From Calothrix sp. NIES-2100 (GTDB taxonomy: Bacteria; Cyanobacteriota; Cyanobacteriia; Cyanobacteriales; Nostocaceae): a stretch of DNA of 64,000 nucleotides. This document shows, in pieces, positions 9,035-17,613 of this stretch. How positions within the stretch are numbered: position 1 is the stretch's first letter; each line of letters begins with the position of its first letter. A program made the translations under genes and the position numbers. Under the pieces are notes generated by a model, which had not been told where the DNA came from, searched no databases, and saw nothing but the letters and a program-made list of their open reading frames with translations. The DNA is taken from contig NZ_AP018178.1 of NCBI RefSeq assembly GCF_002368195.1, forward strand, positions 3,632,276-3,696,275. The letters are read 5' to 3'.

Positions 9035-10213
9035 ATGCCCATAGATCCTTATGCTTGGCTAGAGCAGTCTTTGGAAACTATACATCGGGCGGATTGGTAT
9101 CGCTCAGTCCAAACGATTGATGGGCGATGCGGTGCTACTGTGTTGTTAGAAGGGCGGGAAGTAATAAATTTTGCCAGCAATGACTACTTAGGATTAGCAG
9201 GGGATCAACGTTTAATTACAGCCGGGGTTGCAGCTACTCAAGAATTTGGCACAGGAAGCACAGGTTCTAGATTACTTAGTGGAAATCGGGAATTACACAG
9301 AAAATTAGAAAAAGCGATCGCATCTTTGAAACAAACCGAAGATGCATTAGTATTTAGTTCAGGGTATTTAGCGAATTTAGGTGCGATCGCCGCATTGGTA
9401 GGTAAGCGCGATTTAATCCTCTCTGACCAGTACAATCATTCCAGCCTGAAAAATGGCGCAATTCTCAGTGGTGCAGCAATTCTCGAATATCCCCACTGTG
9501 ATGTTACAGCTTTACGAAACCAGTTAATTGAGCAAAGACAAAATTACCGTCGCTGCTTAATCCTCACCGATAGCGTTTTCAGCATGGATGGCGATTTATG
9601 TCCTTTACCTACATTAATAGATATAGCAGCAGAATTTAGCTGTATGCTCCTAGTAGATGAAGCCCATGCAACAGGAGTCATGGGTAAAACTGGCGCAGGT
9701 TGTGTTGAACACTTTAACTGTACCGGAAAGCAATTAATTCAAATCGGCACATTAAGTAAAGCCTTGGGTAGTTTAGGCGGATACGTCGCCGGAAGCGCCA
9801 CCTTAATTGACTTCTTACGCAATCGCGCCCCCACTTGGATTTACACCACAGCTCTTTCACCCGCAGACACAGCCGCAGCCTTAGCCGCCATTGAGATAGT
9901 ACAACAAGAACCACAACGCCGTACTCAATTGTGGGAGAATGTAGATTACCTAAAAAAATTAATGCAACAACAGGTATCGGAATTAAAACTACTACCTTCC
10001 GAATCACCTATAATATGTTTTCAATTGCCAACCGCCGCAGATGCCTTAAAAGCAGGTAAATATTTAAAAGATGCCGGAATTTTCGCCCCAGCCATACGCC
10101 CGCCCACAGTACCCACCAGCCGAATTAGGATATCTGCAATGGCGACGCATCAAGCAACGCATATTGATCGACTAGTAGCAGCATTGCAAGAATTCGTCAT
10201 GGTTAAAGGTTAA
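9035..10213 (+). CDS. bioF: 8-amino-7-oxononanoate synthase (biotin synthesis)
   Basis: 392 residues. This is a PLP enzyme of the alpha-oxoamine synthase family that condenses pimeloyl-CoA or pimeloyl-ACP with alanine. FASNDYLGLA, STGSRLLSGN, DEAHATG (D208, H211, cofactor binding) and TLSKALGSLGGYVAG (Schiff-base K242) are all present and in the expected order. Family sequences also include Gly-specific relatives (KBL, ALAS), but the N-terminal NFASNDYLGL spacing and the length fit BioF. No other biotin genes are adjacent. ATG 9035 has no strong Shine-Dalgarno; the upstream bases are repeat sequence. Confidence 0.9.
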   Translation: MPIDPYAWLEQSLETIHRADWYRSVQTIDGRCGATVLLEGREVINFASNDYLGLAGDQRLITAGVAATQEFGTGSTGSRLLSGNRELHRKLEKAIASLKQTEDALVFSSGYLANLGAIAALVGKRDLILSDQYNHSSLKNGAILSGAAILEYPHCDVTALRNQLIEQRQNYRRCLILTDSVFSMDGDLCPLPTLIDIAAEFSCMLLVDEAHATGVMGKTGAGCVEHFNCTGKQLIQIGTLSKALGSLGGYVAGSATLIDFLRNRAPTWIYTTALSPADTAAALAAIEIVQQEPQRRTQLWENVDYLKKLMQQQVSELKLLPSESPIICFQLPTAADALKAGKYLKDAGIFAPAIRPPTVPTSRIRISAMATHQATHIDRLVAALQEFVMVKG

Positions 10214-10259
10214 AGGTTTTTCTGTCCCCTTTCCCCTTTTTCCCCTTAACCTCAACTCC

Positions 10260-10490
10260 TTGGTGACAAATGAGATCGGGTTCTCAATGAATGAGATCTC
10301 ATTGATAGACAACCCGATCTAGTTGGTTATGAAGGAGTTGAGGTTCTCTATGGATGAGATCTCATTGATAGACAACCCGATCTGGTTGGTTACAAATGCG
10401 ATCGCCTTCTCTATGGATGAGTACTCGTTGATAAACAACCCGATCTAGTTGGTCACAAATGCGATCGCCTTCTCTATGGATGAGTCACCC
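10260..10490. repeat. 63-bp tandem repeat, array 1 (3 full units plus partial)
   Basis: Units begin at 10260, 10323, 10386 and 10449 and share the core TTGGT-A/T-ACAAATGCGATCGC...CTCTATGGATGAGTACTCGTTGATA-AA-CAACCCGATCTAG. Most units contain a HIP1 site. The same family forms array 2 at 48129-48490. Because 63 is a multiple of three, long open frames appear on either strand but do not look like genes. Confidence 0.9.
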
Positions 10491-10523
10491 GCCTGGGAAT
10501 GAATTCCAAGGGACAAAGTCCAA

Positions 10524-10787
10524 GTAGGGGCGGGTTAAGCGAGATAGTCGTGAATTATTGGAGCATATCTGTAAACCATTGGTGTCAACTTAACGTGAAA
10601 CCCTTGCCTGGATATGATTTGATACAAAATCACGTACCACCAAGATCCGCGCTACCCCACCCCAGTTTTGCTGACGCAAAACGTCCCCTCCCCGTAAACG
10701 GGGAGGGGATTGAGGGGTGGGGTAAAATGCCTGTGGAATAAGCGTTTTGACTTAAGTTGACACCAATGATCTGTAAACCCGCCCCTA
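10524..10787. repeat. Palindromic GTAGGGGCGGG repeat interrupted by a MITE
   Basis: GTAGGGGCGGGTT at 10524-10536 pairs with AACCCGCCCCTAC at 10775-10787. These arms belong to a dispersed Nostoc-type palindrome whose loop now contains the 190-bp element at 10578-10767. The same nested arrangement occurs at 54932-55160. Confidence 0.75.
10578..10767 (+). mobile_element. 190-bp MITE-like element, copy 1
   Basis: The ends are inverted repeats: ATTGGTGTCAACTTAA at the left and TTAAGTTGACACCAAT at the right. A 9-bp direct repeat CTGTAAACC flanks it (10569-10577 and, after a GAT trinucleotide, 10771-10779), the expected trace of transposition. The interior holds a GC-rich hairpin (CCCCTCCCCG...CGGGGAGGGG) and no gene. 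A second, inverted copy of exactly the same length is at 54950-55139. The mobilising transposase is not in the window. Confidence 0.8.
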
Positions 10788-10901
10788 CTGAAGTAGACTC
10801 AAGATTTTGAGGATATTTAGGAATCTGACGATGACTTTTACTATTAGCAAGGAACTTCAGTTCCTTGCGGTAACTGGGTTTCGCGTTAAGTTGACACGTA
10901 A

Positions 10902-11135
10902 GGGCACATCGCCACACCCAACGCCGATAAACTCAGTGGCGAAATCACCCTGCTGGGTATTGTTGTTAATAAACTGCGCCCCATTCATACAGAATTAGTT
11001 GACCGTGACTACATCCTGGCACTTAAAGCTTATCAAGAACGCTTGCCAATTTACTGCACAGGTGACTTAATTAAGGAAAACGGTGTATTTATTCTCAAAA
11101 ATCCCCACAAATTTTGCCTGGATGATAGTAAATAG
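10902..11135 (+). pseudogene. 3' remnant of an unidentified gene
   Basis: An open frame of 77 codons without a plausible start begins just after a TAA at 10899 and ends at TAG 11133-11135. Its translation (ADKLSGEITLLGIVVNK, then LRPIHTELVDRDYILALKAY and CTGDLIKENGVFILKNPHKF) has protein-like composition and periodicity. It lies next to the MITE, so it is most likely the C-terminal end of a gene whose 5' part was lost. I do not recognise the family. It overlaps the upstream part of the longer frame of the next gene, which supports the shorter start chosen there. Confidence 0.45.
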
Positions 11136-11178
11136 TACATTAGCTTTCCTTTTTCTGCCTTGTTTCTCAAACAATAGA

Positions 11179-12060
11179 ATGGAAAAAATACCTTCCAGCA
11201 ACATAACCACAATTACCATTAAACCAGGTTATAGAGCGCAAGCATCCGACATCAGCATCGACGCAGATATCTACCTGTTTACCCGATTACGCCAATTATG
11301 CCTCAAACAAAGGATAGAAATGTTCGCCGCCCATGACAGGGGAGTCAAGAAACTATCCCTTGCTGGCGTAAAAATGCGCGATCGCAATGCACCGCTTACA
11401 GAAATCCGCCGACACTACACTCGTGCAATACTAGGAGAGAAATTCAATCTTGACTTTCAACCAATAGGGGGTGATGAAACTATTTGGATTCAAGATTCCA
11501 TTGCACTGGCTGGCGAATTGCACTTGCTGTTTGAGCCGATGAATATACCCTACTACGTGAGTGGGGGAGTTGCTAGTTCGATTCACGGTGAAGCCCGTTC
11601 CACACGCAATTTAGATTTAGTAATACAGGTTCAGGGAGAACAAATTGATTCACTGGTGCAGACATTAGAAACTGCGGGTTTTTACTGTCCTCTTGGTGCA
11701 GTCGAGGATATAAAACTGGGGCGAGAACGCACCCTCAGCATTACCCATACAGTAACAATTTCTAATGCTGACCTGATTGTAATGGATAATTCGCCATTTG
11801 CTACCTCGCAGATGACACGCAGACAGTTAGTTGATGTTGAAGGAATTTCCCCTTTCTGGGTTGCGTCGCCTGAAGATATGGTACTGCAAAAGTTATTGTG
11901 GGGTAGAAGCAGTCAGTCAGAAAAACAGTGGCGCGATGTGTTAGGGATAATCAAACTACAAGCTGAGAGATTAGACTATAGTTATCTTACCGAATGGGCG
12001 GGAAACTTAGGACTTGTTGATGTGTTCAGTCAGGCGTTAACTGAAGCCGGGGTTTTATAA
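11179..12060 (+). CDS. Nucleotidyltransferase-fold protein
   Basis: 293 residues. The central segment YYVSGGVASSIHGEARSTRNLDLVI (aa 125-149) is the signature of minimal nucleotidyltransferases related to AbiEii-type proteins: a Gly-Gly-x-Ala-Ser loop followed by a metal-binding acidic pair. Relatives normally carry D-x-D; here it reads N144-L-D146, so one of the two metal ligands is replaced. The C-terminal half (SPFWVASPEDMVLQKLLWG...QWRDVLGIIK) matches the helical partner region of the family. The N-terminal 100 residues are not recognised. I prefer ATG 11179 (MEKIPSS) over the frame-opening ATG at 11083, because the latter overlaps the upstream remnant and encodes an unrelated hydrophobic stretch. 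Confidence 0.65.
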   Translation: MEKIPSSNITTITIKPGYRAQASDISIDADIYLFTRLRQLCLKQRIEMFAAHDRGVKKLSLAGVKMRDRNAPLTEIRRHYTRAILGEKFNLDFQPIGGDETIWIQDSIALAGELHLLFEPMNIPYYVSGGVASSIHGEARSTRNLDLVIQVQGEQIDSLVQTLETAGFYCPLGAVEDIKLGRERTLSITHTVTISNADLIVMDNSPFATSQMTRRQLVDVEGISPFWVASPEDMVLQKLLWGRSSQSEKQWRDVLGIIKLQAERLDYSYLTEWAGNLGLVDVFSQALTEAGVL

Positions 12061-12120
12061 TACCCAAAAGCAGAAATTCCACGCATACAGTATATCAACT
12101 ATAAGACGAGAAAATATTAT

Positions 12121-12372
12121 ATGAAATGTGACTTTTGTGGCACCGAAGGAGTAAATATTCGTAAGGTATCCAGAACTTATGGTAAAGGTAAAGATTTACT
12201 AGTAATTGAAAATATTCCTGTTATCAGTTGTCCTGAATGTGGCGAGAGTTACCTCACAGCAGCAACCTTGCATGAAATTGAAAAGATTAAAAGTAATAGA
12301 AAAAGTTTGGCGGTTGCACGTTTTGTAGAAGTTGCTAATTTTGGTGAAGACAATCCACCTTTAGCTGTGTAA
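12121..12372 (+). CDS. YgiT-type (MqsA-like) zinc-finger protein
   Basis: 83 residues. Two CxxC pairs, C3-x-x-C6 and C38-P-E-C41, form the MqsA N-terminal zinc site, and the context VIENIPVISCPECGESYLTAATLHEIEKI is characteristic of YgiT-type proteins. In many bacteria these are antitoxin-like partners of an MqsR/DUF4258 toxin encoded immediately upstream. Here the upstream gene is the nucleotidyltransferase, 60 bases away, and no DUF4258 gene is seen. It is therefore an orphan, or the two form an unconventional pair. No DNA-binding HTH follows the zinc finger. Confidence 0.8.
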   Translation: MKCDFCGTEGVNIRKVSRTYGKGKDLLVIENIPVISCPECGESYLTAATLHEIEKIKSNRKSLAVARFVEVANFGEDNPPLAV

Positions 12373-12454
12373 AATTTATACTGTGTTTTTGGTGATTGTG
12401 TCTGACTCAAAAGCGATCGCACTTACAAAAAATAAATTACCCATATTCCGTAGT

Positions 12455-12477
12455 GCGAGCCGGAAAGCTCGCTTTTT
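12455..12477 (+). terminator. Terminator-like hairpin
   Basis: GCGAGC-CGGAAA-GCTCGC (12455-12472) is followed directly by TTTTT (12473-12477), about 80 bases past the zinc-finger gene. This has the form of a factor-independent terminator, but it may also be part of the repeat that follows. Confidence 0.5.
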
Positions 12478-12741
12478 AACACCAGCGAGCGAGACGTTTG
12501 TCCTTCCCTGCGGGAGGCTGCGCCCTAAGCGTAGCTATGCCGCAGGCTTTACGGACACGCTCTCGCGTTCGCACTACAAATTTATTGGGTATTTAAAAAA
12601 TTGGATGTCCCAAATACGGTATTGACGCCGATCAAAACGATATTGACGCCGATAAATACGATGTTGAAGAAATTAAAAATTCAAGGTGCGTTGCGCTTCG
12701 CGACAACACACCCTACATCATATATTTAGAATATAAGCTTT
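12478..12741. repeat. Repeat-rich intergenic region
   Basis: Holds Nostoc-type dispersed repeat sequence (12485-12580, GC-rich with TGCGGGAGGCTGCGCC), three imperfect 21-bp units around ATTGACGCCGAT (about 12605-12665), and a GTGCGTTGCGC...CACACCCTAC palindrome (12687-12716). No convincing gene; the open frame across 12383-12625 is repeat sequence. Confidence 0.55.
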
Positions 12742-12882
12742 ATGCAAAGTGATTCTTTAAAGAAAGATAGAATGATCTATCAACTTGCTCCTACTACAGG
12801 TCTACCTGAAAAATTAGGTATTCTGCCAACGGGATGGGAATATTTTAATTTGCAGATGAACTTTCTATTGATGCTCCACTAG
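12742..12882 (+). CDS. Possible small protein (46 aa), doubtful
   Basis: ATG 12742 to TAG 12882 encodes MQSDSLKKDRMIYQLAPTTG followed by LPEKLGILPTGWEYFN. The first 35 residues look like a normal soluble peptide. The 3' end overlaps the end of the convergent membrane-protein gene by 38 bases. No family is recognised and there is no clear ribosome-binding site. It could be a gene remnant. Confidence 0.25.
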   Translation: MQSDSLKKDRMIYQLAPTTGLPEKLGILPTGWEYFNLQMNFLLMLH

Positions 12883-13396
12883 CACTATCTGTCTTTTCCG
12901 ACTGGATTGCAGACGCTTTCTCTGTTAGAGGATTATCCCATCCCAAATATTGTTTAATGAAAGAAGCAGCCCAATCGTATACACGCGCAACAGGCCATAG
13001 GAAGAATTCGAGCAAAGTAGATATGATCTGCTCAAGATTTGGTTGTTCAACCTCAAGTTTATTCCGAAAAATCTGGCCCATTTGAAAAGCGATACCGGAC
13101 ACCCAGATAATCAAAGCAATCAGTAATTTGCATAAAAATAAGATAACGGAGATCGCTTGCTTGAAAAGATCCCATGTTTTACCAGCCGCTTGTTGATAAA
13201 CTTCTATAGTCTTCTTGTCACAAATATTTGCCCATAGCTGTATAGATTCTTGAATGGGATTTGGCTGTATTATCTTGAGGTTAATCGGTTGGTGGAGGAC
13301 TGGAAGGTTCTTTAGAGATTTCTGACTTTGTTGGACTATTGTTTCCGGCATAAATTTTAGTCTGTTTCTTAGTTTGATACAACTACATTTTGACAA
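12845..13396 (-). CDS. Single-TM protein of unknown function next to the CIS locus
   Basis: 183 residues, family not recognised. One strong transmembrane helix (aa 82-104, AISVILFLCKLLIALIIWVS) is preceded by a soluble segment of about 80 residues and followed by an amphipathic, aromatic-rich stretch (LEFFLWPVARVYDWAASFIKQYLGW). The last 25 residues are a Ser/Glu-rich tail. ATG 13351 (MPETIV) is an equally possible start. It is encoded opposite to the adjoining CIS ATPase gene. A role at the membrane connected with the injection system is only a guess from position. Confidence 0.6.
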   Translation of the reverse strand: MSKCSCIKLRNRLKFMPETIVQQSQKSLKNLPVLHQPINLKIIQPNPIQESIQLWANICDKKTIEVYQQAAGKTWDLFKQAISVILFLCKLLIALIIWVSGIAFQMGQIFRNKLEVEQPNLEQIISTLLEFFLWPVARVYDWAASFIKQYLGWDNPLTEKASAIQSEKTDSASGASIESSSAN

Positions 13397-13756
13397 TTCA
13401 ATAAAGTTGTGAAACTTTATCTAAATTTCCGTTAGCAGAAAAACTAATTGTTTCTAGTATTGTCACCGCTTCAGATTGATCTGCTTTACTTGAAGAAACA
13501 TCTTCACTAGCGTTTGTGACTAAACTAAGCTCTTTATTCCATCACCAATCTAATTTATTATGGAATGAGATGATCAGAACTAAAATTGATACATTAGTTA
13601 AAAAATAAATATCTTGGTCAGGGTTGATTTTGCGATAGTTGAAACTACGATCGCGCTAAAACCCGGTTTAAATTTTTAATCTTGAATCTTTCAATTCCAT
13701 TTTCCAAAATTATAAAATCTAAAATTGGTCAGATCCTCTAAACTGCACGTAGCATA
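13397..13756. other. Divergent intergenic region with an ORF remnant
   Basis: A/T-rich gap between divergent genes, so promoters for both are expected. On the minus strand 13398-13541 is open for 47 codons (NKELSLVTNASEDVSSSKAD...GNLDKVSQLY) but has no start codon after an in-frame TGA; it may be the end of a lost gene. No clear promoter boxes recognised. Confidence 0.35.
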
Positions 13757-15121
13757 ATGCGATCGCCTGATATCCAAAGCCTACAAACAGCACTAAATTA
13801 CCTAGCTCAAGTCATTCAGTGGCGCTTAAACTCTTACTTCAGCGATAACGGACAGGCAAAGGTTGCAATACCTAGTCTACCGGATGAATGGTTGAGCGCA
13901 GAGACTCCCCTGACTTGGTTTATTCGCAAGCATCAATTGGATACTGCCGCTCAACTCACCCTACTGATGGCCTTAGCTCCGCATCTGCAACCTGATTTTT
14001 TTGATCAGCTGATCATGGCGCAGTTGCCCCAGGCTGGGGACTATCCCCAGATAGGTGGCTGGCGAGGCAAATCTCATAGGGGTTTTCTGCCAACTGGTGA
14101 AACAGTGCTGTTCATCCTCGGGAGTAGTCAGTTTGCCGATACTCCGAAGGAGTCACTTCGGGAACGCTTGCATCTCCAGCAACTTTTTAGTGAGGAACAT
14201 CCCTTTGCCCGCGATCGCGTGCTTTACCTCGATCCACCAGCAGAGGGTGAACCACTGATGAGTGGTAAACTGGTCATGAATCATGATTACATTGACCTGT
14301 TTACCCTGGGGCACTTTTCCCGTCCCCATTTCAGCATCGGTTTTCCCGCCCAGCGCATCACCACTGAAATGGAGTGGGAGGATCTGGTTCTCAATAGCCA
14401 AACCTTACAACAGATTCGCGACCTGGAAGCTTGGATTATTCATGGCCCCACTATTCTCTATCAATGGGGTATGAAAAAAAAGCTGAAGTTGGGCTATCGG
14501 GCCCTATTTTACGGACCTCCTGGTACAGGTAAAACTCTTACAGCCAGTTTATTAGGTAAATACACTGGTAAAGATGTTTATAAGATAGACATCTCTATGG
14601 TGGTTTCCAAATTTATTGGTGAGACTGAAAAAAACCTAGCCAATCTCTTCGCGCGAGCTGAAAGTAAGGATTGGATTCTGTTTTTCGATGAGGCTGATGC
14701 TCTGTTTGGTAAGCGTACCAATGTACGTGATGCCCATGATAAGTACGCCAATCAAGAAGTCAGTTATCTATTGCAGCGAGTAGAAAACTACGACGGGCTG
14801 GTCATCCTTTCCTCCAATTTCAAAAGCAACATCGATGAGGCCTTTCTTCGCAGATTTCAATCGCTCATCCAATTTCCTCTGCCCAACACCAAAGAAAGGC
14901 TACAACTGTGGCAAATGGCTTTTCCGTCCCAGGTGAAACTAGCTGATCAAGTAGATCTAACTCAGCTTTCTTCTGCCTATGAACTGACTGGGTCTGACAT
15001 TATGAATGTGGTGCAATACTGCTGTCTACAGGTATTACAGCGAGGTGATACAGTCATTCATCAGCAGGATCTGCTAGAAGCGATCAAGCGGGAATTTAGC
15101 AAAGCGGGAAAGATGATCTAG
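13757..15121 (+). CDS. CIS-associated AAA+ ATPase (Cis15/Afp15-like)
   Basis: 454 residues. The AAA+ core has Walker A GPPGTGKT (aa 253-260), Walker B ILFFDEADALF (D311-E312), a sensor region LVILSSNFKSNID, and RRF arginines after EAFL. The C-terminal lid ends with DLTQLSSAYELTGSDIMNVV. An N-terminal domain of about 230 residues precedes the core, as in the Afp15/Pvc15 ATPases that accompany contractile injection systems and are thought to help load or assemble the particle. It is the first gene of the locus in the direction of the structural genes, but a ParB-like gene and a 690-base gap separate it from Cis16. No ClpV-type domains, so not a T6SS disaggregase. Confidence 0.88.
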   Translation: MRSPDIQSLQTALNYLAQVIQWRLNSYFSDNGQAKVAIPSLPDEWLSAETPLTWFIRKHQLDTAAQLTLLMALAPHLQPDFFDQLIMAQLPQAGDYPQIGGWRGKSHRGFLPTGETVLFILGSSQFADTPKESLRERLHLQQLFSEEHPFARDRVLYLDPPAEGEPLMSGKLVMNHDYIDLFTLGHFSRPHFSIGFPAQRITTEMEWEDLVLNSQTLQQIRDLEAWIIHGPTILYQWGMKKKLKLGYRALFYGPPGTGKTLTASLLGKYTGKDVYKIDISMVVSKFIGETEKNLANLFARAESKDWILFFDEADALFGKRTNVRDAHDKYANQEVSYLLQRVENYDGLVILSSNFKSNIDEAFLRRFQSLIQFPLPNTKERLQLWQMAFPSQVKLADQVDLTQLSSAYELTGSDIMNVVQYCCLQVLQRGDTVIHQQDLLEAIKREFSKAGKMI

Positions 15122-15408
15122 GAGGCAAGATTTAAGTTAACGGGAGTTCGATGAATCTATCGCACCCAACCTCTCTCTTGGATATTTCCAGGCGATCGCT
15201 CTAATTCATCAAGTGCCTGAACAAAATAATAATTAAGTAATATTACTGCCTATCTTCACAAGTTCCTCATATTTATTCCGTAATTTCATGTATATAAACA
15301 GCTCGGCTAGGAAAATTTGAAACTTATAAAAGTTTCTAGCACTTGATGTATCTCAATACTAGCTGTGTAAATAGCTATATTTATTACTTAAAAGTTAGGG
15401 AGAGTATT

Positions 15409-16329
15409 ATGCTATCGAAAAATTTAAGCCAAGTAGCATCCTTGAATAGGATTGATATTAACCACAGTAGTCTTCTTAAACAATGCCCTACTACAGTTCC
15501 AATTGACCAAATCCAATTACCTCGCAAGCAACCACGTCGCTACTTTGACACTAACAAGCTTGACCTACTTATAGAGTCAGTTAAGCTTCATGGTATCTTG
15601 GAGCCTATTATAGTTCGCTTATTGGATGATGGGAAATATGAACTGGTAGCTGGTGAACGACGCATCAGAGCAGCACGCGAAGCTGGATTAGTTGAAATAC
15701 CAATTGTCTTACATGAACTAGATGATACACAAGCCCTACAAGTTGCGCTGATGGAGAACTTACAGAGGGAAGATTTAAATCCGGTGGAAGAAACTAAAGC
15801 TGTGTTAGATCTGCTAGCACTGTCCCTGGAAAAAGATACTAAGGAAGTGGTATCTATTTTGCACCAGAGTTTCAACGCTAAGCAAAGAGGTCAAGAATTG
15901 AATCCGAACGTTCAGATTCAACTTAATAAGATTGAATCTTTATTATCGCAAATCGGAAAATTCAATGCTGGGACTTTCCGCTCTACTCGGCTTCCTTTAC
16001 TGAATCTTCCCCACGATATCCTGTCGGTACTCCAACGAGGGGAGATTGAGTACACAAAAGCCCAAGCGATTGCACAGATAAAGTCACAACAACTGCGTAC
16101 TGAATTGATCGAGCTAGCAATTGCAAAAAACTTATCTTTGAGCGAAATCAGGAATAAAGTTAAGGAACTTAAATCTCAATCAGAAAGCCAGCCTAAGAAT
16201 ATCGTAATTGAGAGGTTTAGTGAAATCAGCAACCTTTTACGTAGGAAGAAATCTTTAATTAATCTTCAGAACAAAGAGCGAATTACCAAGATTTTAGATG
16301 AGTTGGAAAAACTCATAGCTGAAAAATAA
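15409..16329 (+). CDS. ParB/RepB/Spo0J family protein
   Basis: 306 residues. The N-terminal ParB/sulfiredoxin-like CTP-binding fold is clear: IPLRKQP-like VPIDQIQLPRKQPRR (aa 31-45), LIESVKLHGILEPIIVR, the VAGERRIRAAREAG box, and ALMENLQREDLNPVEE. A helix-turn-helix region follows (LNLPHDILSVLQRGEIEYTKAQAIAQI), then a Lys/Glu-rich C-terminus. ATG 15409 is chosen because AGGGAGA lies just upstream and the longer GTG/ATG options lack one. Normally ParB binds parS sites and works with ParA; no parA is adjacent. Its position between the CIS ATPase and the CIS structural genes is unusual; it could be a transcriptional or nucleoid-associated regulator, or a leftover of plasmid-borne history. Confidence 0.85.
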   Translation: MLSKNLSQVASLNRIDINHSSLLKQCPTTVPIDQIQLPRKQPRRYFDTNKLDLLIESVKLHGILEPIIVRLLDDGKYELVAGERRIRAAREAGLVEIPIVLHELDDTQALQVALMENLQREDLNPVEETKAVLDLLALSLEKDTKEVVSILHQSFNAKQRGQELNPNVQIQLNKIESLLSQIGKFNAGTFRSTRLPLLNLPHDILSVLQRGEIEYTKAQAIAQIKSQQLRTELIELAIAKNLSLSEIRNKVKELKSQSESQPKNIVIERFSEISNLLRRKKSLINLQNKERITKILDELEKLIAEK

Positions 16330-17021
16330 AAATTTGTTGAGTAACTTTTATGCAACTTCTACCAATTTCTCTTTGTCCAGAGATTGGAAGTAGTCCCAAT
16401 TCATTTGCGCTTGGGCTTTGTTGCACAATTATTTTTTACATTACTACACAATAGTTACCCCTACTTTTACTTACACTGCAAACTCTTGTTTTAGGGGGGA
16501 AAGTGAAAAACTACGCGCCCGGTGTACTAGTAAAATATAAAAACTCGATACATAATTTATGTATGTTATTATTTGTGCAGTAAAATCACCAGTCATTCAT
16601 CATTTTTTTGATGAATAATTTGAAGATTGGTAATAGTATGCGATATGAGTAAACTCTATTCTCAACAAAAATAAACGAGACATTAAGTTTTACAAATTTA
16701 AAAAATCCTGAGTAAAAATCCCAAAAATTATGCTTTAATTGTAGAGAAAAGAACTTAATTCATTAAAATTCTTGCATAAGTTAATTTCATCATCGTACTC
16801 TGCATTCAGCCATCTAAAGGGCATCTATATAGACTTTTAGTTATTCATTAATGTGGAACTTTTGCAAGAAGTTTAATAGTTGATAAAAACAGAAATACCT
16901 TACTAATTGGAAAAACTTAAGTAACAGATGGATCTATTCATCAATTGCTTAATGTTTTCTTGGCTACTACTGTAATAAATCCAACATCCAGGCATCCGGC
17001 TGATTCATTCACCGAGTGATT
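16330..17021. promoter_or_regulatory. 690-bp A/T-rich region upstream of the CIS structural operon
   Basis: No gene found on either strand. It contains two short inverted repeats, ATACATAA-T-TTATGTAT (about 16550-16566) and ATTCATCA/TGATGAAT around a T-run (about 16595-16616). The main promoter of the long co-oriented CIS operon should lie in this interval because the genes after it are tightly packed. The inverted repeats are operator candidates; this is inference from position and form only. Confidence 0.4.
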
Positions 17022-17600
17022 ATGATATTTGATGCAATGAGGTTAATACAGGTTGCTTTGCAACGTTACATCCTTGAGACTGAGCCAGAACTTGGGCCAG
17101 GTCAGGTTGTCGTCATAGATAACATTGGCATGGCCGAAGAACTGGGTGGACCCAATAATCAGCTAAATGGGCGTGTGGTGATGAGTTTAGTAAATCTCCA
17201 AGAAGAGTCCACCCTCAAAAACGCCAGTCACTATCGATTAGGAAACGGGCGCACTATTTACCAAAATCCTCCAGTAAATCTCAACCTATTTATTCTCTTT
17301 TGCTCATTACATAATCAGTATGAAACAGCCCTGAGACTGCTGACGCGGGTAGTGGAGTTTTTTCAGTCGCAACAGGAAATCTCATTTACCTCTACGCCTG
17401 GAAATGGTAGTATCTCGCGCAATGTGCGAGTCATACCAGATCTATATTCCCTCAGCTTTGAACAACTTAACCAACTATGGGGATCTCTAGGTGGTAAACA
17501 AGTACCCTTTGTACTCTATCGTGCCCGTCTTGTAGCAGTAGAAGCACAAAAACGGCAGGCCGAAAGCGAAGTTATTTCTGGAATCTCTATTAATGAGTGA
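17022..17600 (+). CDS. Cis16-like protein (DUF4255/Pvc16 N-terminal family)
   Basis: 192 residues. The order I-x-D-A-M-R-L-I...RVVMSLVNLQEESTLKN...PPVNLNLFILFCSLHNQYETALRLLTRVVEFFQSQ is characteristic of the DUF4255 family, found next to sheath and tube genes in Afp/PVC-type systems. In that family the protein acts as the terminator or cap that closes the distal end of the tube and sheath. ATG 17022 gives the standard N-terminus (MIFDAM); a GTG two codons earlier is possible. First gene of the structural operon; the next gene follows after 13 bases. Confidence 0.85.
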   Translation: MIFDAMRLIQVALQRYILETEPELGPGQVVVIDNIGMAEELGGPNNQLNGRVVMSLVNLQEESTLKNASHYRLGNGRTIYQNPPVNLNLFILFCSLHNQYETALRLLTRVVEFFQSQQEISFTSTPGNGSISRNVRVIPDLYSLSFEQLNQLWGSLGGKQVPFVLYRARLVAVEAQKRQAESEVISGISINE

Positions 17601-17613
17601 GGGGTAACCAGTT

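Noticed and set aside
10499..10917. Open frames on both strands around the MITE at 10.6 kb (and the matching one at 54976-55170)
   Set aside because: They translate the MITE and its hairpins; no protein family features.
12383..12625. 80-codon ORF after the zinc-finger gene
   Set aside because: It consists mostly of a hairpin and dispersed repeat sequence.
15409..16329. Plasmid origin or partition locus
   Set aside because: ParB stands alone without parA, rep or visible iterated sites, and the neighbourhood includes ruvA, bioF and nifJ.
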